DNA of 64,000 nt from NCBI RefSeq assembly GCF_014672835.1, contig NZ_CP060244.1:971001-1035000 (forward strand), written 5' to 3'. A model generated the notes under the pieces. It did no database searches. It had not been told where the DNA came from and was given only the letters and a program-made list of their open reading frames with translations. Source of the stretch: Entomobacter blattae. Its GTDB lineage: Bacteria; Pseudomonadota; Alphaproteobacteria; Acetobacterales; Acetobacteraceae. Positions 8,236 through 17,002 of this stretch are shown piece by piece (the first letter of the stretch is position 1; each line of letters starts with the position of its first letter). A program made the position numbers and the translations under genes.

Positions 8236-9756
8236 ATGGGAGAAGAGAGAGCAAGTAAAAGGGCCAATAAGCCTCTTGGAAGGGCAGCAAAAGGCCCCCC
8301 CCCTGAAAAAAAGGGAGCCGAAAAAAGAGGAAAGAGAATCCTGCAAAAAAAGGCCATAGCCAAAACACAACCCGAAAATGGAGGCAAGACAGGGGGGGCT
8401 TTTTCCCAGCAGCTCCCAAAGGAAGTGCCAGGTCTTAAGTCTGAAAAAACTTTTCAGTCAGGAGGAAAAAAGGCTCATAAAAAAGGAAAAAGCGTTAAGG
8501 GAACAGGTCAGATAGATCCAACACGCGAGATCGCTTTTGATATTCTTGAAGGGGTGCTTGAAAAAAGCCATACCCTGGAAGGTGGTTTTTCAAGCGTAGG
8601 CCATCATCAGGTAGAGGCTCGTGACAAGGCTGCAGCCCATCGTATTGCCGCCTGTGTTTTGCGCCATCTTGGTACGTTGGAAGAGGTTATCCTTCCTCAT
8701 GTTAAACGCCAGCCTCCTTTGGTAGTTAAGATTATTTTGCTCATAGGGGCAGCCCAGCTCCTGTTTTTGGAAACCCCCTCCCATGCTGCGGTTTCTACCT
8801 GTGTTAACCTGGCCAAGCGGCGTCATCTTGCCCCTTTTGGGGGGTTGGTCAATGCGGTTTTGCGCCGGGTGGTCGAGGGTGGAGCCGTCCAGCTTGAGGA
8901 ACTCGACCAGGACCGGTTAGATGTTCCCGCTTGGTTATGGCGCAGCTGGGGGCGCAAGGCCCGCCTCATTGCCGAGGCTTTGAGCCATGAAGCTCCGTTG
9001 GATATTACCCTTAAAAAAGGAGCCCCCCAGCCTCCAGGGGGGCAGGTTTTGCCCAATGGCAGTATTCGCTTCCCTGCGGGGACCAGGCCTGTTGAATTGG
9101 CAGGCTTTGCGGAGGGAAATTTTTGGGTGCAAGATAGTGCTGCAACCTTGCCAGCACGAGTGCTGAATGTGCAAGCTGGCGAGCGTGTGTTTGACCTTTG
9201 TGCCGCACCAGGTGGTAAAACGGCCCAGCTTGCTGATGCGGGTGGTCAGATTACAGCCGTTGAGCGGGATGCAAAACGCATGCTGCGCCTTGCCGAAAAT
9301 ATGACACGGCTTGGCTTTAAAGTAGAAGAGGTTATAGCCGATCTCTTGCAATGGGCGCCCCCTCAAAAGGCTCAGGCAATTTTACTGGATGCGCCTTGTT
9401 CAGCGACTGGCACGGCTCGCCGACACCCAGATGTGCTCAGAAATCGCAAGGCGCAGGACATTCGCCTTTGGGCGGATCAGCAAGAGCGGCTTTTGAAATC
9501 TATGCCGGGCCTTTTGGAAAAAGGCGGAAGGCTGGTTTATTCAGTTTGTTCCTTGCAGCCTGAAGAAGGGGTGGCCCATTTGGACTATGCACAATCTCTG
9601 GGCTTTGTGATCGACCCTATTCCCCCTGAAGAACTTCCCTTTCTACCGCCTGAGGCCTTCGGGAAGGAGGGGTATGTGGCAACCCATCCGGGTATGTGGG
9701 CAGAAAAAGGGGGGATGGATGGCTTTTTTATCCTACGTTTGCGGAAAGTCTTTTAA
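8236..9756 (+). CDS. rsmB: 16S rRNA (cytosine-967-C5) methyltransferase RsmB-like
   Basis: SAM-dependent rRNA m5C methyltransferase. After a Lys-rich N-terminal extension of about 95 residues comes a NusB-like RNA-binding domain (REIAFDILEGV..., RIAACVLRHLG, FGGLVNAVLRRV) and a Rossmann methyltransferase domain with FDLCAAPGGKTAQLA (SAM site), LLDAPCSATGTARRHPD (first Cys) and LVYSVCSLQPEEG (second Cys). I chose ATG 8236 because AGGGA precedes it by about nine bases; GTG 8170 is in frame and would add 22 unlikely residues. rpe follows after a terminator. In related genomes rsmB and rpe are often neighbours, as I recall. Confidence 0.9.
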   Translation: MGEERASKRANKPLGRAAKGPPPEKKGAEKRGKRILQKKAIAKTQPENGGKTGGAFSQQLPKEVPGLKSEKTFQSGGKKAHKKGKSVKGTGQIDPTREIAFDILEGVLEKSHTLEGGFSSVGHHQVEARDKAAAHRIAACVLRHLGTLEEVILPHVKRQPPLVVKIILLIGAAQLLFLETPSHAAVSTCVNLAKRRHLAPFGGLVNAVLRRVVEGGAVQLEELDQDRLDVPAWLWRSWGRKARLIAEALSHEAPLDITLKKGAPQPPGGQVLPNGSIRFPAGTRPVELAGFAEGNFWVQDSAATLPARVLNVQAGERVFDLCAAPGGKTAQLADAGGQITAVERDAKRMLRLAENMTRLGFKVEEVIADLLQWAPPQKAQAILLDAPCSATGTARRHPDVLRNRKAQDIRLWADQQERLLKSMPGLLEKGGRLVYSVCSLQPEEGVAHLDYAQSLGFVIDPIPPEELPFLPPEAFGKEGYVATHPGMWAEKGGMDGFFILRLRKVF

Positions 9757-10098
9757 AAACCATCAAAATCAGGATAGATAAAGGGTCAAACGAAATGGTG
9801 AAGGGCTTCTCCCCGAAAATGGGCCGAAAGCAAGCCGAAACTAGGGAAAAAGTGGGCTTCCTATTCTGAGCCTTTTAGGTTGGTCGACTTTTCCCCTATA
9901 GCCAGAGAAACACGGTGTGTCCTTGGCAAGGGCAAGGCAGAGAAAACGAGAAGCAGTCACTGAATGTATAAGGATAGATGAGGAAACAGACTAGGATATG
10001 GCAGGGGAAAATCTTAATAAGAAGTTTATTCTAACGATGGAAAAAGAAGCCGTATCTTTTTATAGAAGAGGCAAGTTCTATATTAATAAGCCTGTATA
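9757..10098. other. Spacer after rsmB, nothing recognised
   Basis: AT- and GA-rich sequence with no open frame of protein-like character and no recognisable RNA gene on either strand. Confidence 0.5.
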
Positions 10099-10125
10099 GC
10101 CTTAGCCATTAAGGCAGGTTTTTTG
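10099..10125 (+). terminator. Rho-independent terminator
   Basis: Perfect 6-bp stem GCCTTA/TAAGGC with a 5-nt loop, followed three bases later by TTTTTT. It sits about 340 bp past rsmB and 100 bp before rpe. Confidence 0.65.
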
Positions 10126-10223
10126 TGTGATTGTGATAAAGGCGTTTGATATACCAGCCAGTGATTTGTGCGCGACGTTATAAATGTTACGCTACGTTAT
10201 AAAAAAGGAACAGGATCTAAGCT

Positions 10224-10889
10224 ATGCCAAAACTAACCCCACCCCTTGTTGCACCAAGCCTTCTTTCTGCCGATTTTTCCCGCGCAGGAGAAGAGGCCGC
10301 AGCTGTGGAAAAGGCCGGAGCGGATTGGTTGCATCTGGATGTGATGGATGGTCACTTCGTGCCAAATATTACTTTTGGCCCGCTCATGCTCCAGGCTTTA
10401 CGCCCCCATGTGAAAATACCGTTTGATGTCCATCTGATGATCCAGCCTGTTGACTTATTTCTGGAACCCTTTGTTAAAGCAGGGGCTAACCATTTATTGG
10501 TCCATATTGAATCTGGTCCGCATGTTTACCGCACTCTTCAGCATATCCAAGCTTTGGGGGCAAAACCAGGCATTGTGCTTTGCCCAGCGACCCCCCCTGA
10601 AGCGATTTCGGAAGTGATGGGGATTGTCGATATTATTTTGGTGATGACGGTGAACCCAGGTTTTGGTGGCCAGCAATTTCTTCCTTCTCAGCTGGAGAAA
10701 ATCCGCAAAATTCGTGAGATGATAGAAAAAACTGGTCGTGATATTCGCCTGATGGTCGATGGTGGCATAAACCATGAAACCGCTCCTCTGGCAGTTGCTG
10801 CGGGTGCCGATGTAATCGTAGCCGGCACGGCCGTTTATGGGCAGAAAGATTATGCTGAGGCCATTAAGCGTTTGAAATCGTTCTCTTAA
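10224..10889 (+). CDS. rpe: Ribulose-phosphate 3-epimerase
   Basis: Interconverts ribulose 5-phosphate and xylulose 5-phosphate in the pentose phosphate pathway, a central sugar route in acetic acid bacteria. Length 221 is normal for this TIM-barrel family. Motifs: APSLLSADF at the start, LHLDVMDGHFVPNITFGP (metal-binding His and catalytic Asp), DVHLMI, MTVNPGFGGQ, and MVDGGIN with the catalytic Asp and the phosphate loop AGADVIVAGTAVYG. It is bounded by a terminator upstream; heparinase-like protein follows after 240 bp. Confidence 0.96.
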   Translation: MPKLTPPLVAPSLLSADFSRAGEEAAAVEKAGADWLHLDVMDGHFVPNITFGPLMLQALRPHVKIPFDVHLMIQPVDLFLEPFVKAGANHLLVHIESGPHVYRTLQHIQALGAKPGIVLCPATPPEAISEVMGIVDIILVMTVNPGFGGQQFLPSQLEKIRKIREMIEKTGRDIRLMVDGGINHETAPLAVAAGADVIVAGTAVYGQKDYAEAIKRLKSFS

Positions 10890-11131
10890 AGGCTTTCTTC
10901 AGTTTTAAAAAGGACTCTTCCTTAAAAGGAAAAGAGGGGCTTAAAGGAAAAATGGGGATAAAGATTGCGAATGGAAGAAAATTAAATATATTATCCATTT
11001 TTTTTCGGTATAATTTTCACTGGTATAATTTGCAAAAGTAATAGGGTTTTATATTGGCGTGCCAATATGTATTCATCTGAAATATTCAGACATGGAAAGC
11101 CCGTAAAATCATAGAGGGGAGTAGCAGATCA

Positions 11132-14100
11132 ATGAACAAAAAGGGTAACGCGTATAAAAAACTGCGCATTGCCCTTGCCAGGCTTCCGTTAGTGTTGCGC
11201 CTGGAGCAGGCCCCGGATAGGCCTGTTTTTGTCCTACGTGATTTATGGTCGGGCAGCCCTCTTAAAGGGTCTTCCCTGGTAAGGGGGGAATGGCCTTATA
11301 CCAAAAAACCCTACCCCTTTGGCCCCCAACATTGGGATATCTACCATCGGGACAATTGCCTTGCCGCCCAGTTCTATAGTTTTTCTTGGCTGCGGGATAT
11401 GCGGGCTTTGGGCACGGATACGGCCCGCCTTGCCGTTCGCGCCCAAATCGCAGCCTGGATGCAGAAAAAAGATATTCCCAAGATCGCCTATCACCCGGAA
11501 ATCATCGGGGCACGGCTTTTTTATAGCCTGAGCCATTATGATTTTTTTGCCGCTTCGGCGGATGATCACTACCGCAAAAAATTCATGCGGCTTATCCTTT
11601 CAGAAGGAAAAACCGCGAAAGCTCTTTTATTTTCTGCAGCGAAGGACCAGCATTATTTTGCCCTTATGAAAGGGGTGTTGGCTGCTACCATTGCCATGCC
11701 CGATTGCGAAGGGCCTGTTCTTCGGCTTATGGACGTTTTGGAATCTGAAATTGCTACCCAGATCGATAAGAACGGAACCCATTATAGTTTAAGCCCTCAG
11801 GTGCAGTTTGAAATATTGCGCGATTTGGTGGAGATTCGCTCCCTGTTAAAGGTGGCCTATTTGCCGGTTCCTGATATTCTGGCAGGGCGGATTGAAAAAA
11901 TGTGTGCCATTTTGCGCGGTATGCGTCATGGAGATGGCAAGCTGGTTCTCTTTAACAGTTCCACAGAGCAAGTCGCCGCAGAGATTAATGCCTTGTTGTT
12001 ACAGGCCTCGCGGTTACGGGTTATGCCCACCGCCCATAAACTGAATGGTTTTGTTCGATTTTCTGTGGGGAAATCTCTCCTTTTTCTTGATGCCGGCACA
12101 CGGCCTGCCCCAGCTTTTGCAGAGCTTTCGCATAGTGAGGTTGGCAGTTTTGAATTTTCTGTTGGGGCTCAGAGGATTATCGTGAATTGTGGTTTTTCTT
12201 CTTACCCCCACTGGCAAGAGGTGCTGAAAAGGCCAGAGGCACACTCTTCGGTTGAACTCTATAAACCGGGGAAGGATGTGCCCAGCCTACCGAATGGGGT
12301 GCAGATCCATGAGCATGATGTCTCTGATGAGTTTTTTACCGAAGGGGGAGCGGTTTGGTATAACCTGCACAGCAAATTTTCCGTAGAGGCGCCTGTGCAT
12401 CGGATCAGGCGGCTTTATCTTTCCCCCTCGGGAGAGGATTTGCGGGGGGAAGATATTCTCAGTGCGGCTGAGCCTTTTGATGCCGGGGCCCGGTTTCATC
12501 TTCATCCCGATATCAAAGTAACCCCTAGCTTGCATCAGCAGGAAGTTTTGCTCAGTATGCCTTCAGCACAGTCTTTAGAACAGCACTGGCTCTTCAAGGT
12601 ATCGGGGGGGCGTATTTTTGTGATGGAGAGCGTTTATCTGGGGGATGGCCACCCAAAGCCCTCTATGCAATTGGTGGTGGTGCTTGATCAATGGCTTTCA
12701 AGCGCAGCTGCATCTTCTGCGGGCTTAAAAAGCGATCCAGACAGCCCCTTTGCCGATGCAAGTAATCCCTTCTCTGATTCCGGGGAGCGTTTCTCTCCTC
12801 ACTCTTCGCGCTCACCCTCCGACGCACCGCCTGATGAGGGAAAAGGCCTGGGGGGAGTGGATAAAAACCAGCAGGATTTTGCTTCTCGTGGAGGGGAAGA
12901 AACTCCCCATACTCTAACACCCGATCATTCTGGGATTCGTTCTGAGGTTCGTTTTGGAGCGGGGGAAGACGAAGTGCTCCCTCCGGCCGAGGTTTCCGCT
13001 GAACAGCCTCTGCCCCAAAGGCCGTCTCAGAGATCCTCTCATCAGCCATTTCAGCAGTCATCTCAGAGTCCATCTGGGGAGGGACATGAGGGCCATTTTC
13101 ACGCGGAGAGCCCCTCAAAGCCCTCTTCCTCAAAGGATGGTTTTTCAGAAGGGGACTTTCCTTTGGGAGATTCTCCCCCGAAAGGGTTACGAGAGGAAGG
13201 CTTACAAGGGAGATCTTCTTCGGAAGAAAACGCGCGGAAAAAAATCTCACCAGAGAAGATTGTGCAGCCAGAGAAGATTTCTCAGGCAGAAAACTCTCCG
13301 AAGGCAGAAAATTCTCCGAAACAGGCTTTCTTGAGGTCTTCTTCTTGCCAGCCAACCCGGCAAGAATTTCCCCAAAATCAACAAGATTCTGACTCATCCT
13401 TAGCTGGCACACCCCTAGGTAGCTCACCCCTGATGGATCGGGAGGAGAGGCCCCAGGAAGAGCAGGAGAAAGCCGTTGGGGAAGAAAGCAGGGGGGTCTA
13501 TTCCAGGGGGGTATCACCCCCGTCGATGGTCCCTTTTGCGTTCCAGATGAAAGATTCCATAGGAGAAGAGAAGGCCCTTTCGTCAACCTTTCCTTCAGAC
13601 GGGGTGCTTGTCCCGAAAGATAGGGCAGAGGCTATGGAGAGCCTGGCTGATGAAATTCTTGTTCCCCGGCCTGCGCCTTCCCCCTTTACCTTGGTGGTGG
13701 GTGGGGGGGAAATCCCAGAAGATGTTTCGGTGCATTCAGACTTTTCAGCTGAGAAGGCGAGAAAGTCTGCGGGCCTGAACCGTGCTGCGGGTATGCCACC
13801 ACCTTTGCCCCCCATGCGGCAGCTAGTTTCCTTAACAGGAAAAGGTGAAGATACACCATTTAAAGCCGGGAGGAAGCCAAAGCCAAAGCCAAAGCTGCTG
13901 GTTGACCCCCATGGCAAGGTCTTTCTCAAGGAAGGGGACTCCAAGGAAGGTGGGTTTAAGGAAGGGAGGATAGAAAAAGATTTTACAACTGCACAGGGGA
14001 CAACTGCACAGGGGCATGAGGAAATCGGCCATGAGGCAGCAGATCATGAGGCAGACCATGGGGGGGCGGACCCCGTAGAGTCCATGGAACAAACCCTATG

Positions 14101-14197
14101 GTTACAACACGAAGCTGGAAGATATATTAAAAGGATCCGTTGGCGGCTTGTCCGTATGCGGATTAAGAATAATCCTGGTTCAAACAGAAAAGGGTGA
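11132..14197 (+). CDS. Heparinase II/III-like protein with a ~480-residue low-complexity insertion
   Basis: Member of the heparinase II/III superfamily found next to rsmB/rpe in acetic acid bacteria; likely acts on an acidic or envelope polysaccharide, but the substrate is unknown. Residues about 1-515 form the conserved part: an alpha-helical region (HWDIYHRDNCLAAQFYSFSWLRDMR), then a beta-rich region with SEVGSFEFSVGAQRIIVNCGFSSY and ending QLVVVLDQWL. Residues about 516-995 are Ser/Pro/Glu/Lys-rich and repetitive (for example AENSPKAENSPK). The last about 25 residues (RYIKRIRWRLVRMRIK) resemble the terminal strand of the normal protein, so the disordered stretch looks inserted just before the true end. 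Usual family length is about 550-600, here 1021. Confidence 0.8.
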   Translation: MNKKGNAYKKLRIALARLPLVLRLEQAPDRPVFVLRDLWSGSPLKGSSLVRGEWPYTKKPYPFGPQHWDIYHRDNCLAAQFYSFSWLRDMRALGTDTARLAVRAQIAAWMQKKDIPKIAYHPEIIGARLFYSLSHYDFFAASADDHYRKKFMRLILSEGKTAKALLFSAAKDQHYFALMKGVLAATIAMPDCEGPVLRLMDVLESEIATQIDKNGTHYSLSPQVQFEILRDLVEIRSLLKVAYLPVPDILAGRIEKMCAILRGMRHGDGKLVLFNSSTEQVAAEINALLLQASRLRVMPTAHKLNGFVRFSVGKSLLFLDAGTRPAPAFAELSHSEVGSFEFSVGAQRIIVNCGFSSYPHWQEVLKRPEAHSSVELYKPGKDVPSLPNGVQIHEHDVSDEFFTEGGAVWYNLHSKFSVEAPVHRIRRLYLSPSGEDLRGEDILSAAEPFDAGARFHLHPDIKVTPSLHQQEVLLSMPSAQSLEQHWLFKVSGGRIFVMESVYLGDGHPKPSMQLVVVLDQWLSSAAASSAGLKSDPDSPFADASNPFSDSGERFSPHSSRSPSDAPPDEGKGLGGVDKNQQDFASRGGEETPHTLTPDHSGIRSEVRFGAGEDEVLPPAEVSAEQPLPQRPSQRSSHQPFQQSSQSPSGEGHEGHFHAESPSKPSSSKDGFSEGDFPLGDSPPKGLREEGLQGRSSSEENARKKISPEKIVQPEKISQAENSPKAENSPKQAFLRSSSCQPTRQEFPQNQQDSDSSLAGTPLGSSPLMDREERPQEEQEKAVGEESRGVYSRGVSPPSMVPFAFQMKDSIGEEKALSSTFPSDGVLVPKDRAEAMESLADEILVPRPAPSPFTLVVGGGEIPEDVSVHSDFSAEKARKSAGLNRAAGMPPPLPPMRQLVSLTGKGEDTPFKAGRKPKPKPKLLVDPHGKVFLKEGDSKEGGFKEGRIEKDFTTAQGTTAQGHEEIGHEAADHEADHGGADPVESMEQTLWLQHEAGRYIKRIRWRLVRMRIKNNPGSNRKG
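13842..13926 (+). repeat. Source copy of a segment duplicated past the stop codon
   Basis: This in-gene segment (GGTGAAGATACACCATTTAA ... GGCAAGGTCTTTCTC) recurs imperfectly at 14196-14270, just beyond the end of the gene. Confidence 0.65.
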
Positions 14198-14270
14198 AGA
14201 TATGCCATTTAAACCTAAGGGGGAGCAGAAGCTAAAGCTGCAGCTTAACCCCTATGACAAGGTCTCTCCT
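14196..14270 (+). repeat. Imperfect duplicate of 13842-13926
   Basis: GGTGAAGATATGCCATTTAA, AAGCTAAAGCTG and GACAAGGTCTCTCCT match the in-gene segment in order. The copy straddles the heparinase-like gene's stop codon and marks a local duplication of about 80 bp that has since diverged. Confidence 0.65.
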
Positions 14271-14286
14271 ATAAGATTTGGTGGTT

Positions 14287-15414
14287 ATGAAGATTCTTGA
14301 AATTGCGAATGTTGATTTTTCGTTAAAGCAGTTTGTCCTCCCCTTAATGAAGCAGCTTAGACAGCAAGGTTGCGAGGTGATCGGGGCCAGTGCGGATGGG
14401 CCCTTATTGTCTGATCTTCGTAAGGAAGGGTTTAAGGTTGTAGCCCTTCCTTTAAGCCGTTCTTACTCCCCGTGGCGGAATATACAGGCTTTTATGGCCC
14501 TTGTGCAGCTTATGCGGAAAGAAAAGCCTGATATTGTCCATGCCCATATGCCTATTAGCGGTATTTTGGCCCGCTGGGCTGCCAAGCTTACTGGAGTGCC
14601 CGTCATAGCCTATACAGGCCATGGTTTTTTATTTAACCAACCAGGCCCTTGCTTTCGGAGGGCATTGTCTTTTGTGTTGGAATGGTTGACCGGTAAGATA
14701 ACCGATATTTACTTCACGGTCTCTTCTGAAGAAGCAGAGCAAGCCAGGAGATTTTATATCCATCGCCATACTCGTGCCATCGGCAATGGCCGGGATCCGC
14801 ACTGTTTCCATCCCGATATTTTTGCCCGCCGGGATATTCGTAAGCAACTCCAGGTGAAGGATGATGACGTTGTGGTGGTTATGGTTTCTCGTTTGGTACG
14901 CCATAAAGGATACCCCGAGTTGTTTGCAGCCATGCAGCATGTGCCAGAGGCCCTATTATGGATAGTGGGTGAAAAATTGCCTTCTGACCATGGTGAAGAC
15001 CTCACCGAGGTTTTTGTCGATGCGGAAAAAACCCTGGGCAAACGGTTAAGGCTTTTGGGATACCGAAACGATGTGCCTGCTGTTTTGGCCGCTGCGGATA
15101 TTTTTGTTCTTCCCAGCCTTTTTGAAGGGCTTCCCATGTCGGTTATCGAGGCGATGCTGACAGGTTTGCCCGTGGTGGCCAGCGATATAAAGGGCTGTCG
15201 CCAGTTGGTTAAAAATGGGGTTACCGGCTTGCTTGTTCCCCCTGGAGATAGTGCAGGGCTGGCCAATGCCCTTAATGAGCTGGTTCAGTCTTCACAAAAG
15301 CGTAATACTATGGGGCTTGCCGGGCTGAAAGAGGCTTTTATGCGTTATAATGAGAAAAATATCCTGAAAAATACGGCCAGCAGGTTGTTGTCCAAGGGGT
15401 CTAAAACGCGATAG
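14287..15414 (+). CDS. Glycosyltransferase family 4
   Basis: GT-B retaining glycosyltransferase, probably for lipopolysaccharide or capsule assembly at the cytoplasmic membrane face. The N-terminal Rossmann half has MKILEIANVDFS, DIVHAHMPISG and AYTGHGF. The C-terminal half has the family 4 features VSRLVRHKGYPEL and the EX7E-type donor site FEGLPMSVIEAMLTGLPVVASD, then GLLVPPGD. ATG 14287 is chosen; TTG 14278 is in frame. The acceptor and sugar cannot be told from sequence. It follows the heparinase-like gene by 89 bp. Confidence 0.88.
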   Translation: MKILEIANVDFSLKQFVLPLMKQLRQQGCEVIGASADGPLLSDLRKEGFKVVALPLSRSYSPWRNIQAFMALVQLMRKEKPDIVHAHMPISGILARWAAKLTGVPVIAYTGHGFLFNQPGPCFRRALSFVLEWLTGKITDIYFTVSSEEAEQARRFYIHRHTRAIGNGRDPHCFHPDIFARRDIRKQLQVKDDDVVVVMVSRLVRHKGYPELFAAMQHVPEALLWIVGEKLPSDHGEDLTEVFVDAEKTLGKRLRLLGYRNDVPAVLAAADIFVLPSLFEGLPMSVIEAMLTGLPVVASDIKGCRQLVKNGVTGLLVPPGDSAGLANALNELVQSSQKRNTMGLAGLKEAFMRYNEKNILKNTASRLLSKGSKTR

Positions 15415-15595
15415 TCTTGCAGGAGTAAATATTGTAGGCTCAAAATAAGGGTGGGGTCCTTGCACCTATGGCCTGGCTCTTATGGGGATGGGACGATTTC
15501 AATGCCCCTTATTGGGATCCTGATTTGCAACCCTTATTTGGGCTTATACTGTACTTTAGCTTTATATTTTTCTTTAGGCTTACATTTTTGGTAGC
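15415..15595. other. Spacer without a supported gene
   Basis: Together with 15686-15812 this leaves about 400 bp between genes. Apart from the parC/gyrA scrap I see nothing. The 85-codon open frame over it reads the scrap in the wrong frame. Confidence 0.5.
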
Positions 15596-15685
15596 TGGCA
15601 GGTGGTGGTCACGGAAATTCCTTATCATGTCCAGAAATCCCGTCTTATTGAACAAGTTGCCGATCTTCTATTTGACCAAGCTTAA
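15596..15685 (+). pseudogene. ParC/GyrA fragment (type II topoisomerase A subunit relic)
   Basis: Twenty-nine codons then a stop: [20 protein letters not shown] followed by VADLL. This matches the conserved VVTEIPYQVxKxxLIExIAxL block of ParC, also present in GyrA. No start, no flanking homology. Too short to be functional; it is a scrap of an essential gene. Confidence 0.65.
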
Positions 15686-15812
15686 TTTTATGGAACGTGT
15701 TTTGGCCTATTCGGTTTATATCTAAAAGATAGAGATAAAGAGGGCGTAAAGAATTTTTAGAAAATTTTAGGGTTTCCGTTTTATTTTTATTATTTTTCAG
15801 AGGGAATGGTTT

Positions 15813-16865
15813 ATGTCAGAAAAAAGCACAGCAAAATCCGATTCAGTCAAACCCGAAAAAGATGTTATGGAGCTGATCACTGCTGATATTGGGGGAACCA
15901 ATGCTCGTTTTGCTTTTGCCCGCGTGGCCAATGGGCGCGTTCTTGAAGTAGAAAAGGAGATTACCCTTAAAACAGCTGAGCATGCAAGCCTGCAGTTGGC
16001 GTGGGAGCATTTTGGGCGCCAGGTTGGTCGCACTCTACCGGACTCGGCAGCTATCGCCATAGCCTGTCCTATCCATGGGGAAGTTTTAAAGCTGACCAAC
16101 AATCCGTGGGTGATCCGCCCGGCAGATCTGCCCGCCAAGTTAGGGGTAAAGAACCTGACCCTGGTTAATGATTTTGGTGCTGTAGCCCATGCTGTAGCCC
16201 ATGTTGGTGAAGAGTCTCTCAAGCATCTTTGTGGCCCTAACAAAGCGTTGCCTCAACAGGGAGTTATTACCATTGTGGGCCCAGGTACGGGGTTGGGTGT
16301 GGCTTATCTTACCCTTTATCCAGGGGGGTATATTGTTGGGGAAACAGAAGGCGGTCACATTAATTTTTCCCCTGTCGATGAGCTGGAAGATAATATCCTT
16401 CGCTATTTACGTAGGCGTTTCCGCCGGGTTTCCGTAGAGCGGATTGTTTCAGGGCCTGGCCTTGGCAATATTTACGAAACCCTTGCAGCCAATGCAGGCT
16501 TAGCCGTGGCTCGCCAGGAAGATAAGGTGTTGTGGGATATGGCCCTTTCGGAAAGTGACCATCTGGCTTCGGCGGCGTTCGATCGTTTTTGTATGTGTTT
16601 GGGAACAGCTGCAGGCAATTATGCCCTTGCCCAAGGCGCAAGAGGGGTAGTGATTGCAGGGGGATTAGGCCAGCGCCTGGCAGACTTTCTTCCCCGGTCT
16701 GGTTTTGCTGAACGCTTTGTTGATAAAGGCCGTTTTGAGCGGATGATGGCAGATATTCCCGTTAAGCTCATGACTTACCCTCAACCAGGCCTCTTAGGGG
16801 CTGCGGCAGCTTTTGCCAAGAAATATACAGTGTCAGGCATAGCGGTAAGCGAGAGTAGGCCGTAA
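15813..16865 (+). CDS. glk: Glucokinase
   Basis: ATP-dependent glucokinase (bacterial Glk family, ROK/hexokinase fold), producing glucose 6-phosphate in the cytoplasm and feeding the pentose phosphate pathway with rpe nearby. Motifs: ITADIGGTNARFAFA (phosphate 1), LVNDFGAVAHAV with the catalytic Asp, GPGTGLGVA (phosphate 2), and ETEGGHINF for glucose binding. Length 350 includes about 18 extra residues at the N-terminus (MSEKSTAKSDSVKPEKD). ATG 15813 has AGGGA eight bases upstream. A strong bidirectional terminator follows. Confidence 0.95.
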   Translation: MSEKSTAKSDSVKPEKDVMELITADIGGTNARFAFARVANGRVLEVEKEITLKTAEHASLQLAWEHFGRQVGRTLPDSAAIAIACPIHGEVLKLTNNPWVIRPADLPAKLGVKNLTLVNDFGAVAHAVAHVGEESLKHLCGPNKALPQQGVITIVGPGTGLGVAYLTLYPGGYIVGETEGGHINFSPVDELEDNILRYLRRRFRRVSVERIVSGPGLGNIYETLAANAGLAVARQEDKVLWDMALSESDHLASAAFDRFCMCLGTAAGNYALAQGARGVVIAGGLGQRLADFLPRSGFAERFVDKGRFERMMADIPVKLMTYPQPGLLGAAAAFAKKYTVSGIAVSESRP

Positions 16866-16920
16866 TATCTTGCAGATCCTTTTAAAGGGGTTCTTACGTC
16901 TTCTTGAAAGGCGTTAGGCA

Positions 16921-16946
16921 AAAACCACCTTAACAGGTGGTTTTTT
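16921..16946 (+). terminator. Rho-independent terminator, usable both ways
   Basis: AAAACCACC/GGTGGTTTT stem with a 6-nt loop and T-run. It separates the convergent glk and the minus-strand gene at 17003-17803. Confidence 0.85.
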
Positions 16947-17002
16947 GTCGTTTGGCGGTCTGTTTTTATGACCTGTTTTTATAATCTAGGCAGAAGCGGG
17001 TA

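Noticed and set aside
12663-13586. 307-codon minus-strand frame opposite the heparinase tail
   Set aside because: Antisense to low-complexity DNA that lacks stops in several frames; no domain or ribosome site.
15468-15725. 85-codon frame as a small membrane protein
   Set aside because: The clear protein signal (ParC/GyrA block) is in another frame, and no ribosome site precedes it.
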